DNA from: Rhynochetos jubatus | Lineage: Eukaryota > Chordata > Aves > Eurypygiformes > Rhynochetidae | DNA: 64,000 bases | Assembly (NCBI GenBank): GCA_027574665.1 | Contig: CM050690.1 | Location: 73,575,433-73,639,432 of the forward strand | Direction: 5' to 3' | In this document: piece by piece, positions 1-12,480 of the stretch | Layout of the letters: every line of letters starts with the position of its first letter | How positions within the stretch are numbered: the stretch's first letter is position 1 | Notes under the pieces: generated by a model | Told to the model about the DNA's origin: nothing | Seen by the model: the letters and a program-made list of their open reading frames with translations, nothing else | Databases searched by the model: none | Program-made: the position numbers and the translations under genes

Positions 1-2495
1 GGAAATGCTGTAACAGGTATAGTACGAGCCAGAGGCATCTCAGACAGAAGTTAGAGCTGTAGCTTTTACCTAGACTGCTGAGGCCCATGAGCCTTTAGGA
101 CCCAAATAAACAGGTTCATTTTCTCTCAAGTTCAGGGCCTGGAGCATTCCTGATGCCAAACCTAATGGTGCAAGCAAAACATACATCGGTGGGGGCCAGT
201 GTTCCTGCTGACTGAAGATACAGATTCCTTTTTAATCTCCAAATCAATCGGTCTGTTTAACCACTGAGAAACAGGCAGGGTAATCTACCCACTTTCTTTG
301 GATACCACACAAAAGCAGGCATTTCATGAAATACTGCCCTGCAGACACCAGCTTCTCTCTGATCCCTCCCTCTCACCCACCTTTGCAGGAGACAGGAGAC
401 AAAGAAAAAAGTGCACGTGCTTGAGAGAAGGAAAAAAGGAGAAAGCGGGCAGGGGGACGCACAGCACACTTCAGCTGGCCTCTCTGTAACAAGCTCCACT
501 GCCGTTGGCAGGGGACAGGAGGCAACCCCGGTGTGGAAATGTGGTATTATTTGTCAAAAAAGCAGCCAGAGTGAGCCAGTAGCTGGTAGACAGAGATGAG
601 ACACTGTCTCTGCAGCAAGCAGTATGCAAACTGAGAGACAGATGCTCTCTGCACGCTGTGGTCTCAGACTCTAAACATTAAGACCTTCGTTTGATGAAAA
701 GGAGTAAACCCAGCTGAACCGTGGCCATGAGGGGCTTCAGCAAGAGCTGTCTCAGGGCTTGCAGCAACAGGGATATTCTGGGGCAGCAGCAAGGCTAAAG
801 GAAGATCACAGGCCCGCTTGGACCCACATAACAAAAAAGGAGCCTTGAATCCTTAGTATCTAGCAGGAATGAACCCCATGCCCCTAGACAACCTGCATGC
901 AGCAAGTTACACCCGCAGAAGGAGGACTTGTGAGAACTGGGAGCTTCACCTCAGCAGCAAATCTTTTGCTCCATCTGCACGTTTACACAGCACGTCCAAC
1001 AAGTTCCACGAAGAGTGATTTGGACATGTTTTTATCCTGTCAGCCCACTGGGAAGCTCTTCCTAGAGGTGTGCAAAAACCATGGCAAAGTTGCAGCTCCC
1101 ACAACACCTCAGGATCAGGACTGGTCATCTGGTCATCAGACCACAGGTTCCCTTTACAACGGGGTGAGTGTCTGGGAGTTCAGAGCTGGGAAGAGTTGGG
1201 AGGCACTGCCAAGGCCCAGCCTGTTCATCGGCCCAGAAAATTCCCGGGTCAGGTGCAATGCCCAGAACTGTGTCGCTGCCGAAGGACCACAAATTTGGAA
1301 AGGCACAACAAGGTTTGCCTCCCGAGGGAAACTTTTGTACCACACCTGCTCATTCTGCCTGGTTAGGGCTCTTCTGTGCCAAGTGCCCAAGAAAGGACAC
1401 AAAGGAGTAGGGAAGTCGGGAAAAAGCCTGACACACTGACAGTTAATTACTCATAGTGTTGCAACAACGGCTGAAAACTCATTGCTACTCCAGGGATAGG
1501 ATGACAACTGGCTGAAATCAAGCCATGTGGAACACTACCTTTTATAAAATCTATATCACAACAGGAAACCGTTCTTTAGAGCACTCAGCCACACCAGGTT
1601 TTACATATAAAGTTGCTTCTGCAATGCCACAACATAATAAAAACCTGAAGACAAAATCAAAGGGCTAAATCAAGGATTTCCTGACTCACTCCCCTTTGTC
1701 CCACAGGCACGTCTGGGCTCTGGGGAAGCCACATTTTTAAATTATCTAGAAATGTTAAATTACATTCCGTTTTGAATGTCTTCTGTCAAACTGGGCAGCA
1801 CAGAAAGCGCAGCCATCCGGAGGCAAACACTGGACCACACTGCACTGTAACCCTCCCACACCAGCAAGGGAAGGACACCAGGCAGAATAAAAATGATGGA
1901 AAATTAGAAACAAAAGTGAGACCTACAGCTTTGCGCTGCCACGTGCAAGCACTGCATGATACAGATACTCAGAGATGCACCTGCTCTCGCTGTGCACCAA
2001 GATTCATTTAATCGCTGAAGGAGACTTGGGCATACCAGAGACACTGCTATTTATTGTACCTCAGTTCAAGGCGCTATTTGAAAGCAGACAGGCAGCACTG
2101 AAACTGCCAGCTGCAAATTAAGAGAGACAGATAAAAAAAGCAATGAAAATTAATATAAACATTCAATTAATCCAGAGATTTTTATCAGGGGATCTCTCAC
2201 CATTTCTGTGTTACTCTAAAGAGACAAGAAAAGTCTTGCCTGCAACTTATATTAAAAAAAAAAAAGCCACAACAGGATTCCAGATGCTCTACAGCTGTCA
2301 GTTACAAAAGGCTGGCGAGTCAGACAGACTCCTGAAGACTAGGAAAGGGAAATACAAGCCAGAGATTGCAAAAAAGGTCCAGAATCATTACGGAAGGGTA
2401 GAAAAACAACAGCAGAACATGTATCAGAGCATTCTTAAACTCAGTTCTACACAGGAATTTTTGCTTTCCACTCATTTTTCAATCAATCTGAAGGA

Positions 2496-2509
2496 TTTTT
2501 TTTTTTTTT
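2496..2509. repeat. Homopolymer run of 14 T
   Basis: An uninterrupted T14 tract lies within UNC13B intron 1. No SINE body could be identified beside it. Confidence 0.95.
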
Positions 2510-5500
2510 CTTGACTAGGGGCCCCATACACCAGCCAGAAAATTAAATTTGAGCACATCAAATTACTGCAAGGTTCAGACAACACATTGCTCAAACCTCC
2601 TAAGCTGAAACACCCTCACATTCAGTCAAAGAGACCGTGGGTGTTCTCAACATCTGCGGATTCGGGATCACCTTTAAATTTGCTTGCAAATCAGAGGGAT
2701 GCTGACACAGGGAGTGCCTGAGCAGATGGCCAAAAGATTAAATCCTAACTAAATCCAGCACATGACTTACGAGCTGGTCAGTCACCACGCTACAGCAAAA
2801 CCTGCATCCTTACAGAGGCCAGTGAAGTGCCATGGAGGGGCTGTGGGAGAAATCAGAAGAATGAAAGGATGAAGTTTAATTAGTGCTCTTAAGGAGAAAT
2901 AGGACACTGAAAGCAGAGCATTCAAAATGCTCTTTCATGATCGGCAATTTGACAAGTAGCTTCCTCTTCCCGGTGAAACACAAATGCGATGTTAATGTGT
3001 TTTCGAGAGCGCTCTTAACTTCTACCGTAACTGTCCCCAGCTGAACAGCACAATCGATACGCATTTCCATTTCACTCTGCTTTTCTCACCTCTTCCAGGT
3101 GCTCAGGCTTCAGTGCACAGCGATACGCAGCACTAGGTGCAAAGGTTGCTTAAGCAACAGCAATAAGACACTACAGCATAACGCTACCCCAAAAAAAACT
3201 AACAAAGATTAAGTCAACGCACCAAATGCATGGCCTGTGCCCCCCGCAACACCCACCAGAAGGGAGGGAATCCCTTCTGAGAGGGAACCGCTGGCTAGGC
3301 AGTGCTCTAGCCCTTCAACTGTGTTGTATTTTCTGTAACAACTGAGCCTTTGGTAGTGATTTTGCTGTGCGAACCCTACACCCACAGCTACAGCACATGT
3401 ACCCGTTGCAAAGCCAGGAACTCAACACCTCCTACTCACTTCTTGAAAGCTATTTACAAAATCCCTGAGAGGCTGGCAAGCGGCACCACTAACAAGGACT
3501 GCAGTATCCCTGGGGTCCCACCCTGACACGTCTTACATGCGCAGCCCCTGCACGGCCTCACCTCCCACGTGAGGGTGAGCAACCCTCGCCCTTCCCACCA
3601 CCTGAACCCAAAAGGTGCTCCAGGCTGGAGGAAGCAGAGGCCGTGCAGTGACCGCACCGTGATTTAACTCGGCCAGTGTTGTGTTTCACATGATCCCTGT
3701 AAAAGCCCCGCAGCACCAGAGGCATGCTATCAAATCCAACTGCACGTGGCACAGCAGAGCCGCAGTACTGACTGTGCTGTGAAACCCTCCTCATCCTTTC
3801 AGAACGCTAACACATGGAAAACCAGCTTAATGGTTTTCCGAGCCTGTTGCGAGGATTCAACATGTCACAGTCACCTTGGTATTCCCAGCCTGAGACAGGT
3901 TTTCAAAGAAAGGCTCCATGGCATTCTCATACGTTCAGAGCCCAATTATGTTCAGAAGGAGAAGGTTTTCCTGAACTAGCTCAGAGGAAGAATAATTGCA
4001 CAGGAGGCCCTGGAGACCCACCGGCACTCAGCAGCCCCTCGACAGCCTCTGCTGTAGCTGCAGAGAGCTCAGAGCAGGGTCGGCTCAGGACCCGTCTCCT
4101 CGCACCAGAGCCCTCCTGAGCTGGGGTCGTTGGTGCAGCCCATAGATTCCTTCGACCTCGGGGGCCATTGAGAGACAGGAGATTGAAGTCACATTTATTA
4201 CTTTACGCTTCATTTTTCTGCCAGGGAAAACAAACCACGGGTTTACATATAAACACCGTTCCACTCAAGCGTGGAAAAGGGCACTTTATGCCCCTGCATA
4301 CTCCCTTCAAGAATGACAGGAGGGAAACACAGTGGGTACCTCCTTGTACTGACAGCCGTAACAGCTGAGACAGCACTCACAGTAAAGGGGGGATAACATT
4401 CTGTTACTGCCTGCTGTGAATGGAGGGCTGGGCTGACCTGAGAGCTGCTCTGCTGCCAGAAGAGCCACTGCGAAATGCCACTTTGCTTGGTAACTGGCAC
4501 GGAGCAGGAACGTAGTGCAGATTTCCATCAGTACCCGATGCATCTAGGGGCTCAATTTTTCAGACTTCATACCTGAAATAGTCATTCAGAAAATCCACCA
4601 CCTGAGACAATCGTGGGGGAATCCATATAGCCTCAAAAGCAAGCCATCAGTACCAATAAATTTACCTCAGCTGAACAAAGAGATCGATCTGCTTTAATAA
4701 GTAGTCCAGAATAAATGGAATTGACACAGTATGAGTTTATGAATTTTTAATAGTTAATAAAATTTAAAAAACACTTCTACATTGCAATTCCCATTCCGGT
4801 AGCAAAGAGCCTTCTTCAATTTGACCACTCGAAATGCCCATAGGATAATTCGACCCTTCTTTCTCAGGGCTTCGGGAACCATGTCAAACAAAGGGACGTT
4901 ATGCTCACTTCAGCCACCAACCTCATCTGAAAAACTGCCATCACTCCTGGATTTTTCTCAGGAAAAAAGGGGGAAAAAAAAAAAGTGGTGGGGAGGGGAG
5001 AGATTCTATTCTGTTGCCTGTGGTAGCAAATTGATCTACCCAAGGGATTTCCACTTTGCCAGATGTCTTGAGAATGAATTAGAATCCTTCCTAATTCACA
5101 TGAATTAGCATCTTCCTGTTCAGATGATCTGCAAATTCATTACCCTGTCCAGAGACACACAGAGCTACTAAGTTTATTTGATTTACAATACAATTGCCAA
5201 CAGTCACTCCACCCTTTCTGCCCACTGGACAGTGACTGATAGCAGCTGTGACACGTGTGACTGCTTGGAAGTGTTTTCCCCGATTCCTGTGCTAAGAGGA
5301 GACACTCAACACTAACCCCACATAACTTCAACACTATTTCATATAGGGAATCCAGGAAAGCACTACTACATACAGTACACATCCCAATACCCCTCCACAC
5401 TGCCAAACCTCACGAGAAGCTCCCCTGTCCATCTGTAATTTCACAGGTCAGTTAAGACCCAGGGCTTGCACACACACACGTGTCACATCCACCAGGAAGA

Positions 5501-5717
5501 CAACACCATGTTGTTTCCCTCCACAGCCCAGACACCCCCTACCTCGGGCTGACAGACACTTCCAGTCCTGATAGGACACTGCAGCCTGGTTCTGCTTGCT
5601 GAGCCTCACCCTAGCATGTTTCTCGCCAGAATTTTCACAGCCCCAGCTTCAGAATCCCACCAACTGTATGGGCCAAACTTGGGTAAGCAAAGTACTGAAA
5701 TCTACCCAGAAAAAGCC

Positions 5718-5739
5718 TAGCTTTTATATATAAAAGCTA
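5718..5739. repeat. Perfect 22-bp AT-rich palindrome
   Basis: The half-site TAGCTTTTATA is followed directly by its exact reverse complement with no spacer. The flanking bases do not extend it. It could extrude as a cruciform or simply reflect TA-repeat slippage. Confidence 0.9.
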
Positions 5740-8700
5740 TATACCATTGTCTTGCCTAAACCTCTCTTACTGCCATAGCCCACGGGCATCAGAGTGGCAC
5801 AGCACAGTGGCAGGACAGGTAAAGCATCCCCCTCTGTTTCATTCACACAAACCTGGAGAGCTAGCAGGACAACACTATGGCCAATCCACACAAAACCGAG
5901 TAAATCCGCTGTTAATATATGGTGCTGAACCACTTATCAAATGAAAGATATATCTGACTATTTTGCACAATCATCCAGCCTGATCACCTTAGTGAACTAG
6001 GTAATTTCACGCTTTCTGCAGATACTGTCACTCTGCAGATCAGCTTTGGCATAAAACTCTCTAAGTGTATACACCACAGCTCAGCTTGCACCAGGAACTT
6101 CATAGTGATCTGCTTCTTCCAGCCTTACAAAAGTTGTTCAGCAACTTCAACAGAGCAAATTAATAAACTTGTTAGGAGATCCTTTCTGGCAGTTGCCAAC
6201 ACTCCAGTCAAAACCACATTCTCAAGGTATGCCTGGGGCAGAGGACCAACTTTGCAGACCACTGGTTGTTTAATTGTTTTGTGTGGGGTTTTTTAAATAA
6301 AACTCAGCCCTCATCAGCAATAGCAGCCTTCACTTAAAAGAGCCTACTTCTCTGAAAGACATTTCATGTGACAGAAGGGACGACAATTCAATTTACTTTC
6401 TATGATTGTTTAATGTAGAAGGCAGTTAATGTAAGTAGGCTTTGAAACACTTTCAATGACAAAATAGATTCAGACAGCTGGAGAGGTATCTGGGTCTCGT
6501 TTACAGGTTAATCTGTTTATCAGATTTGATTTGACACACTGACTTAACATCACACAGGTTTTCAACCTCCTAAAGAGTTTCATATGCATTCCTCTTTGTT
6601 GCTTAGCTGAAGAACTCACCTATCTGAAATGTTCCTTGAACCATTTCAGCAACAGAAGTTTACAGGTGAATAAAACGTTACAGCAATTAAAGAAATTAGA
6701 AAACAAGCTGCAGAAGATACGCCATGGGGATTGCAGCTGTGAACAGAGTTCTGGACAGAAAAATCAAACCTGTATCTCAAAGAAACACAAACAGAAAACG
6801 AAGCATCTCACTAGGAGAACACAGGACAGGAAAAATGTATATATTCAACTTGCAGAAAGCAACTGTGACAGGCAACAAAATGTAAGAGGAAAACTAAAGA
6901 GGTCTTCAACTGGTTCCTTCCCTGAAGCCAGGGTAGACATCACATTGCTCTTCCAGGATCCTTATACCAGCAATTCTCCAGAAAACGGTAGCAGGCAGCA
7001 AGGTCATGCTGTTCTTTATTAGTTTGAGGAAAAGCAACTAGGACTGGATAGGTTCACAAAGAGGAAACGGAGGAGGAGACTCACAAAACAGCAGGTCCCA
7101 AACCCCAGAACTCCCCTCATCTCTGAACTTGTAAGTGGATACAGTGATTTTACTAAAAAGCTAGCACGGAACAGGATCTACGCTGGCACAATACAATCAA
7201 TATACCATGACCATTAGGCACTCCAAAAGGATCACAGAATTTTAAAACATGCAGATCATCTTACCCAAAAAACCTCAGGAGATCTTTACAATAAAATGCT
7301 TAAGACAGTGACAAGTTATTTTGTAAACCACAGCTCAAATCATTATTACATTAAGCATTAGCACTTAGTGAAACCTGTGCTTTGCAGTAAGAAAGCGGCA
7401 AGAAGTTTACTTAGAGCTGATCCCAGAAAAAAAGCTTCCTGAAAGGCAGTAGGAAGCATTCAATTGATTTCAGATAAGCAGCAGCTGAATTAAGTTTGGC
7501 AATATTGTTTCTCATGTCTGGAAAAAGAAAAAGCATTTTCATGAACGATACGGCCAAAAAAAGCTGGAAACAGATGCTGGGAAGCACTGAAGAAAATAGG
7601 AACATGCAAGCCTCGAACTTTACAACTTCCTGAAACAGATTAGCGCTGCCAGTGAATCCAGAGTGCCAACAGCCCATAAAGCATTTTCCAGTTTTTACAT
7701 GGAATGTATTTGGAAACATGAGCGCAGAAGCTTCTACTTCCAGGCAGCTTGCGTGGCTGAACGCTGCACAGGAGAGAGGAGGAGGCAGCAGTGCGAGGAG
7801 TGGGACATGTCACGCTGGAATTCCCAACGCTACGTGAGGCACATCACTGCAGACGCTCTTCAGACTACAGGGCTGCCTGCTGCTGTCTGTTCTGCCTGCA
7901 TGGCCCCGCAGGTCAGCTGGCAGGCCCGCAGTTTCAGGACGCTTCCCCAGCCAACACAAAGCAGATCAACCCACTGAGTTCAAGTCACCTTTCAGGTAAC
8001 CAGAACAAGTTGAGAATCATAAGCCATCTTCTGCCCGCTTTGGGACTTGATGGAATGGCAGCCTCGCAGTGCCCAGACCAAAATCTTTCACCCAGCAACG
8101 CGTCTCGTTATTGTCCCTAAAGGCTCCACAGAAAGTATTAGCTCCAACTGAAGACGCCCACAGCCTGTACTGGAATTCAGGGTGCCTCAAAGATACGCCA
8201 AGTCTGCATGCTGCTCTCCAGAGCCTTTTACCTCATTAATCACCTTTTCAACTTCTCGGAGAATAGTCACCATCTCAGTGTAAACTGACAAGTTAATTCT
8301 GGCGAGGTGAGAGCCAGCATACTCAGATGCTTATTTAGAATTGTGCTTTGCTCCTTTGCAGCATTCCCACAGACATGTTAACATCCACCTGAAATTTAAC
8401 TTCCCTCCTTGCTGTCACCTCAACATCCATTTGCTACTCAAAACCAAGGGCCCAGGCTCCGAGGCACAGTGGAGCACTCAAGCTATCTTCAGACGGTTTT
8501 CTTCACCAAGGAAAGACTCTGACGTGTCCATTCTCCTGCTCTACTTCGCCACTAAGAAGTGCAACCAAAGTCACACAACTGTTCATGAACAACATCTCAC
8601 AGAGACCTTTTTGCCACCTCTCAGATGTTTGCCTCTCCCCCCACCAGCACCACGACACAGGCAGTCAGGTTTGTAATTTACTGTTCCCAAAACGTCAGTT

Positions 8701-10740
8701 GTTCCAACAAGTTCAACAGTCCCACCGCCCAAACCGCATGGTGGATTTCCCTAAGACACACTTTAACATCAGTGACATCTCACACTCGGGTCCCAAACCA
8801 GGTGTCTTCTGCCCTGCAGACCAAGATGCCCTTCGCACACCTTCAGCAGGAGTTTGCACTAAGAGAAGTCATATCACAATAGTAAGGGCTACAAAACAAG
8901 CTAATTTAGCCTGGTATCTGGATCCATACAAGCACACAGACAATTCCTAGGAAGAGCATGACATGACGGTGCAGCAGTACCTACTCTGTGTATCAGCATA
9001 CCCTCAGCTTCCAGACTTCGGACCCAGCAGTGACGTTTTGGGAAATAGTTTCACGTGGTCTGTTCTACCACCAAATCTCCTCCATCCCCAATATAACCAA
9101 GGCTTCAGGGTGTCAACAGGCACTTTCAGTTGAATTCCACTTTGGTATTTGTCCAATAGCAAGGGCGAACACATGCTTCAGAGACCTCTTTAGCCTCCTT
9201 GCTACACATCGTTGCTGTCACTTGACAGCAGTACCGGATGTTTTAAAGCAGGCAGACAACACACGCATACCTATATCACTCTCCATCGAGAAGAAAAGGA
9301 CTATCACTCATGAAGAGAGGCCAGATGCTCTGCTACCTGTTTGACACAACAACAACAAAAAGATTAGAATAAGTAGCCTCCCCACAACACAGAAAATTCT
9401 TCATATTCTGTGGGGCTATAAGCAGAGCTAAGTTCCTCATTACTACCACCACCGTTCCTCAAGGATGGATACACATAGGTTAGTTGACTGAGTAATCCCT
9501 CCTAGCTTTGGCCTGACCTAGCACAGGCAGGCAAGCATCACCTCTGACTGATTGATCTGGGTCAGTTACAATTTTTTTGGGGGGAAGTGGTTAAACAAAC
9601 ACATACTGAAGTTTTGTTATGTTGTCCTTACAAACCAAGAGATAATGCCTTTGTCCGAAGTTTGCTTTCCCAGGGCGGTAAGGAAGCAGAGTGTGGTGAT
9701 GGAGAAATGTAGATACTGTTTGTGTAACAGAACACCTCTAAAACAAAAAGGAAACTGAGGATGTAGCCAACTTGCCTGATTCTATGGAACAGCTCCACCT
9801 CTATACATTTACCGTCCAAACCCTAAAACCAGTTGCTAAAAAGCACAGCTAGGAGAAACTCTCTAACATCTATTTCTTCTTTTTTTGGCTGACCAACACT
9901 GACTCGTTGCTGAAGATTCGCTGAAGTTTCTGCTCAGCAGCTGCTTTGAACTGAGCAGTGAGGACAGGAACAAAATCTCTTATTCAAATCACAGAGATTA
10001 TGAGAGGTTAATCCTCCTGACGCTGGCAACACAGACAACTCTGTCAGGCGACCTGGTTCCCCAACCAAGAGGTGAACTAAACAGTAATCCAAGCTGCCTC
10101 TTCTCTCCCATATTCTGCTGCAGACTTTATCATGCTAGTAGAACAGCAGCTTGGGTGCAACGTACTGCTGTGAGCTACTGCGTTAGTGACTCCCAGAAGA
10201 TGTACTCTGTTAGACTGTGCTTCATTCACTGCTTTAAGGAGCTCCCTGCAGCTTACAAGTTTCTCCTGAACTTTTGGCTGGTTTATGATCAGAAGAGACC
10301 GCATCCCTATTCCCGAATCTGGGCCTGATGTGGGGAAAAAAAAATAATAAAAAATCATTCAGGATTTATTTAGGTATGTAAGATAAATACTACAGGGCAG
10401 AGGAAAAAATGAAGGGTTCCAATTTTTGGTGGCATAAATTATCCTTCTTTCAAGTTCTGTAAGGTTCAGAAATACATTAAGTTAGTGGAAATGCCTTAAT
10501 TAAATAAAGGAACAAAACACACGCTACTTAATTTTACACAAAACAGACTACTACTCATATAAGCCCCCAGCTGTCAAAGACTAAGGAAGCATGCATAATG
10601 GAAGCCATATCCTTGCACCAGAAGGCAGGAAAAGAGACAGACTGATAATGTATTACGTCTGCTAGGAGCCAGTCTGAGTTGGTAAACTGACTGTGCTGAC
10701 AAACCAACAGTTAAACCAGTTTATAACAAAAGCTTCAGTG

Positions 10741-10824
10741 AAAAAAAAAAATACAAAGAGCAAAAAGCAAACAACAGCAACAAAAAACAAAACAAAACAC
10801 CAAAAAAAAAAACCAAACCACTTA
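10741..10824. repeat. A/C-rich low-complexity tract
   Basis: Runs of A are interrupted by single C or CC, in a CAAAA/AACAAAAC pattern. It may be a degraded poly(A)-like tract of an old retroposon, but no attached body was recognised. Confidence 0.85.
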
Positions 10825-11759
10825 AACCTAATGAAACCGATGAGTGGACTAAATGGCTTGTTTGTGGGTTTTTTATTATTTGAAAATAAGATACACCTCT
10901 TTACAGAATAATTTCTTCCAAGACATGAAGCACATGCAGCTGCCGCTCAGACGCTGTGCGTACAGGTAAAGGCCACATAAATGACCAGAATTATTAGGTC
11001 AAATCACACAGCCTGGGCACAGCGAGGTAAGAGCTGCTGGAAGACACAAGCACTCCGGTACCAAAGAAGAAAAAGCAGGAATTGCAGACAGAATAAAACT
11101 TCGGTGCTTTTCCTTTGGCCAGCGTATGCATCTCTCCTCAGCCAACAAAAGCGCTGGAGTCACCTGTATCGTCTCCCAGATAACTCAGGTTTCTACACTC
11201 CCTGTTCAGATTTACTTTAAACAAGATGCACCGCGGAACAAGAGCTGCTGACTAACCACAGAAGTGATCGCCACCTAATCACAGCCTTGGTGTATTTTCT
11301 GGTAGTTTCGATTTAAGTAGCAGGATTGCAAGCAATCAACCAACTGGAACACAGCTACTTGTCAAGCAGGACTGAGCACACGCTTGCGCTGAAAGGCACT
11401 GAGCTAAAAAACAGTACTACAAAATATCATTCTTCAACTTCAGAAGTCTAGCATATTCACCAAAAGAGAAACTCAAAAATAAAGAGACAGCACATTTGTG
11501 GTGGATTCAGTAACCTTATTTTTAAAGCAAAAACATCCCACCGTGCTACAGCAAATTATAAGCTTCCAGGAAATACAGCACCTGTGTTTTCCTGCACCAA
11601 ATAATAAAGCAGGATTGGTCTAGTATGAAAAATAGTTCTAACAGACCAGTTCTTTGGCAGCCTGACTTTACTCTTAGCATTCACACACTCCTCAGTCAGC
11701 ACTGGTCCCTGTGGGACACACATGAACTGCAGAAATAGGTCAGTCACATTGCCACCACC

Positions 11760-11822
11760 ATTTTTGCATTTGGTTGGTTTGGGGTTTTTTTGTTGTTTGG
11801 GGTTGTGCTGTTTTTTTTTCTT
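11760..11822. repeat. T/G-rich low-complexity tract
   Basis: TTTGGTTGG and GGGGTTTTTTTG-type words alternate, ending in a run of nine T. It is the complement in style of the A/C tract about 1 kb to its left. Confidence 0.8.
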
Positions 11823-12415
11823 GAGGTCCTGGAGAAGGATGGTTATGGAGTGTTTGTTTTTTTAAAGTTTGTAAAGACAGGATGCGTTTTATAAAATTCA
11901 GCCTAGAGACTGATACCCGACCAAGCACGTGAGTTTAACTCACTCCATCTGGGAGAAGCCGCTGAACGGCTGCTCCTCACGGCAGTTTTACCGTACCTGA
12001 AGGAGCTGTGTCTCCCAAACACATTAGCACTCACCTGCCAATGCTATTGTGTTGACACAGCATGTACACAAAGAACAGAACCACAAACAGGTCTTACTAA
12101 TGGCAAGGATTATGCCCACTACTCTTCTTCTGAAACCCATGCTGTTTGCTTGCGTTTGGGCCTCTGTAAAAACTGAAGTGAACTTCCACCCGGCTAAATG
12201 CCATTAGAATAAAAATCCTTAACTAAAACAAACAGCCTCTGGTAACAACCGAGTATGAGCACATGTTTGGGGGGGAAGTGTGTGGTGTTATTATTAAAAT
12301 TTTTATTTAAGCAAGTTGCCACATCAAAAATTTACCTTCATATACAATTTGTCTATAGCAGATTTGTCTATAGTTGGCAGGGCAGTAATTCACATCATAA
12401 TGAAGTTCGTGCTGT

Positions 12416-12480
12416 AAGGATCATGTGACTGGAAGGGCCCTTTGAGGTCAGCAACTCCAACGTTGGTTCTCCCATCACCT
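12416..12480 (-). mobile_element. Ancient CR1 3' end, minus orientation
   Basis: On the minus strand the sequence reads TTGGAGTTGCTGACCTCAAA and then GGGCCCTTCCAGTCACATGATC. It keeps the order and spacing of the CR1 end TTGGACT.GATGACCTCAAAGGTCCCTTCCAACCC..ATGATTC. Divergence is much higher than in the intergenic copies, so this is an old insertion. The element start is not recognisable. Confidence 0.55.

Noticed and set aside
6582..6597. Sixteen bases shared with 35,976-35,991 (CATATGCATTCCTCTT)
   Set aside because: The match does not extend on either side, so it is more likely coincidence than a dispersed repeat.
6636..7022. 128-codon Lys/Gln-rich plus-strand frame
   Set aside because: It matches no known family, has no promoter or splice context, and sits antisense inside an intron.
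7222..7275. Possible third ancient CR1 3' end (minus strand)
   Set aside because: Only GATGATCT and a TTAAAATTCTGTGATCC-like end match; spacing and middle part do not hold up.
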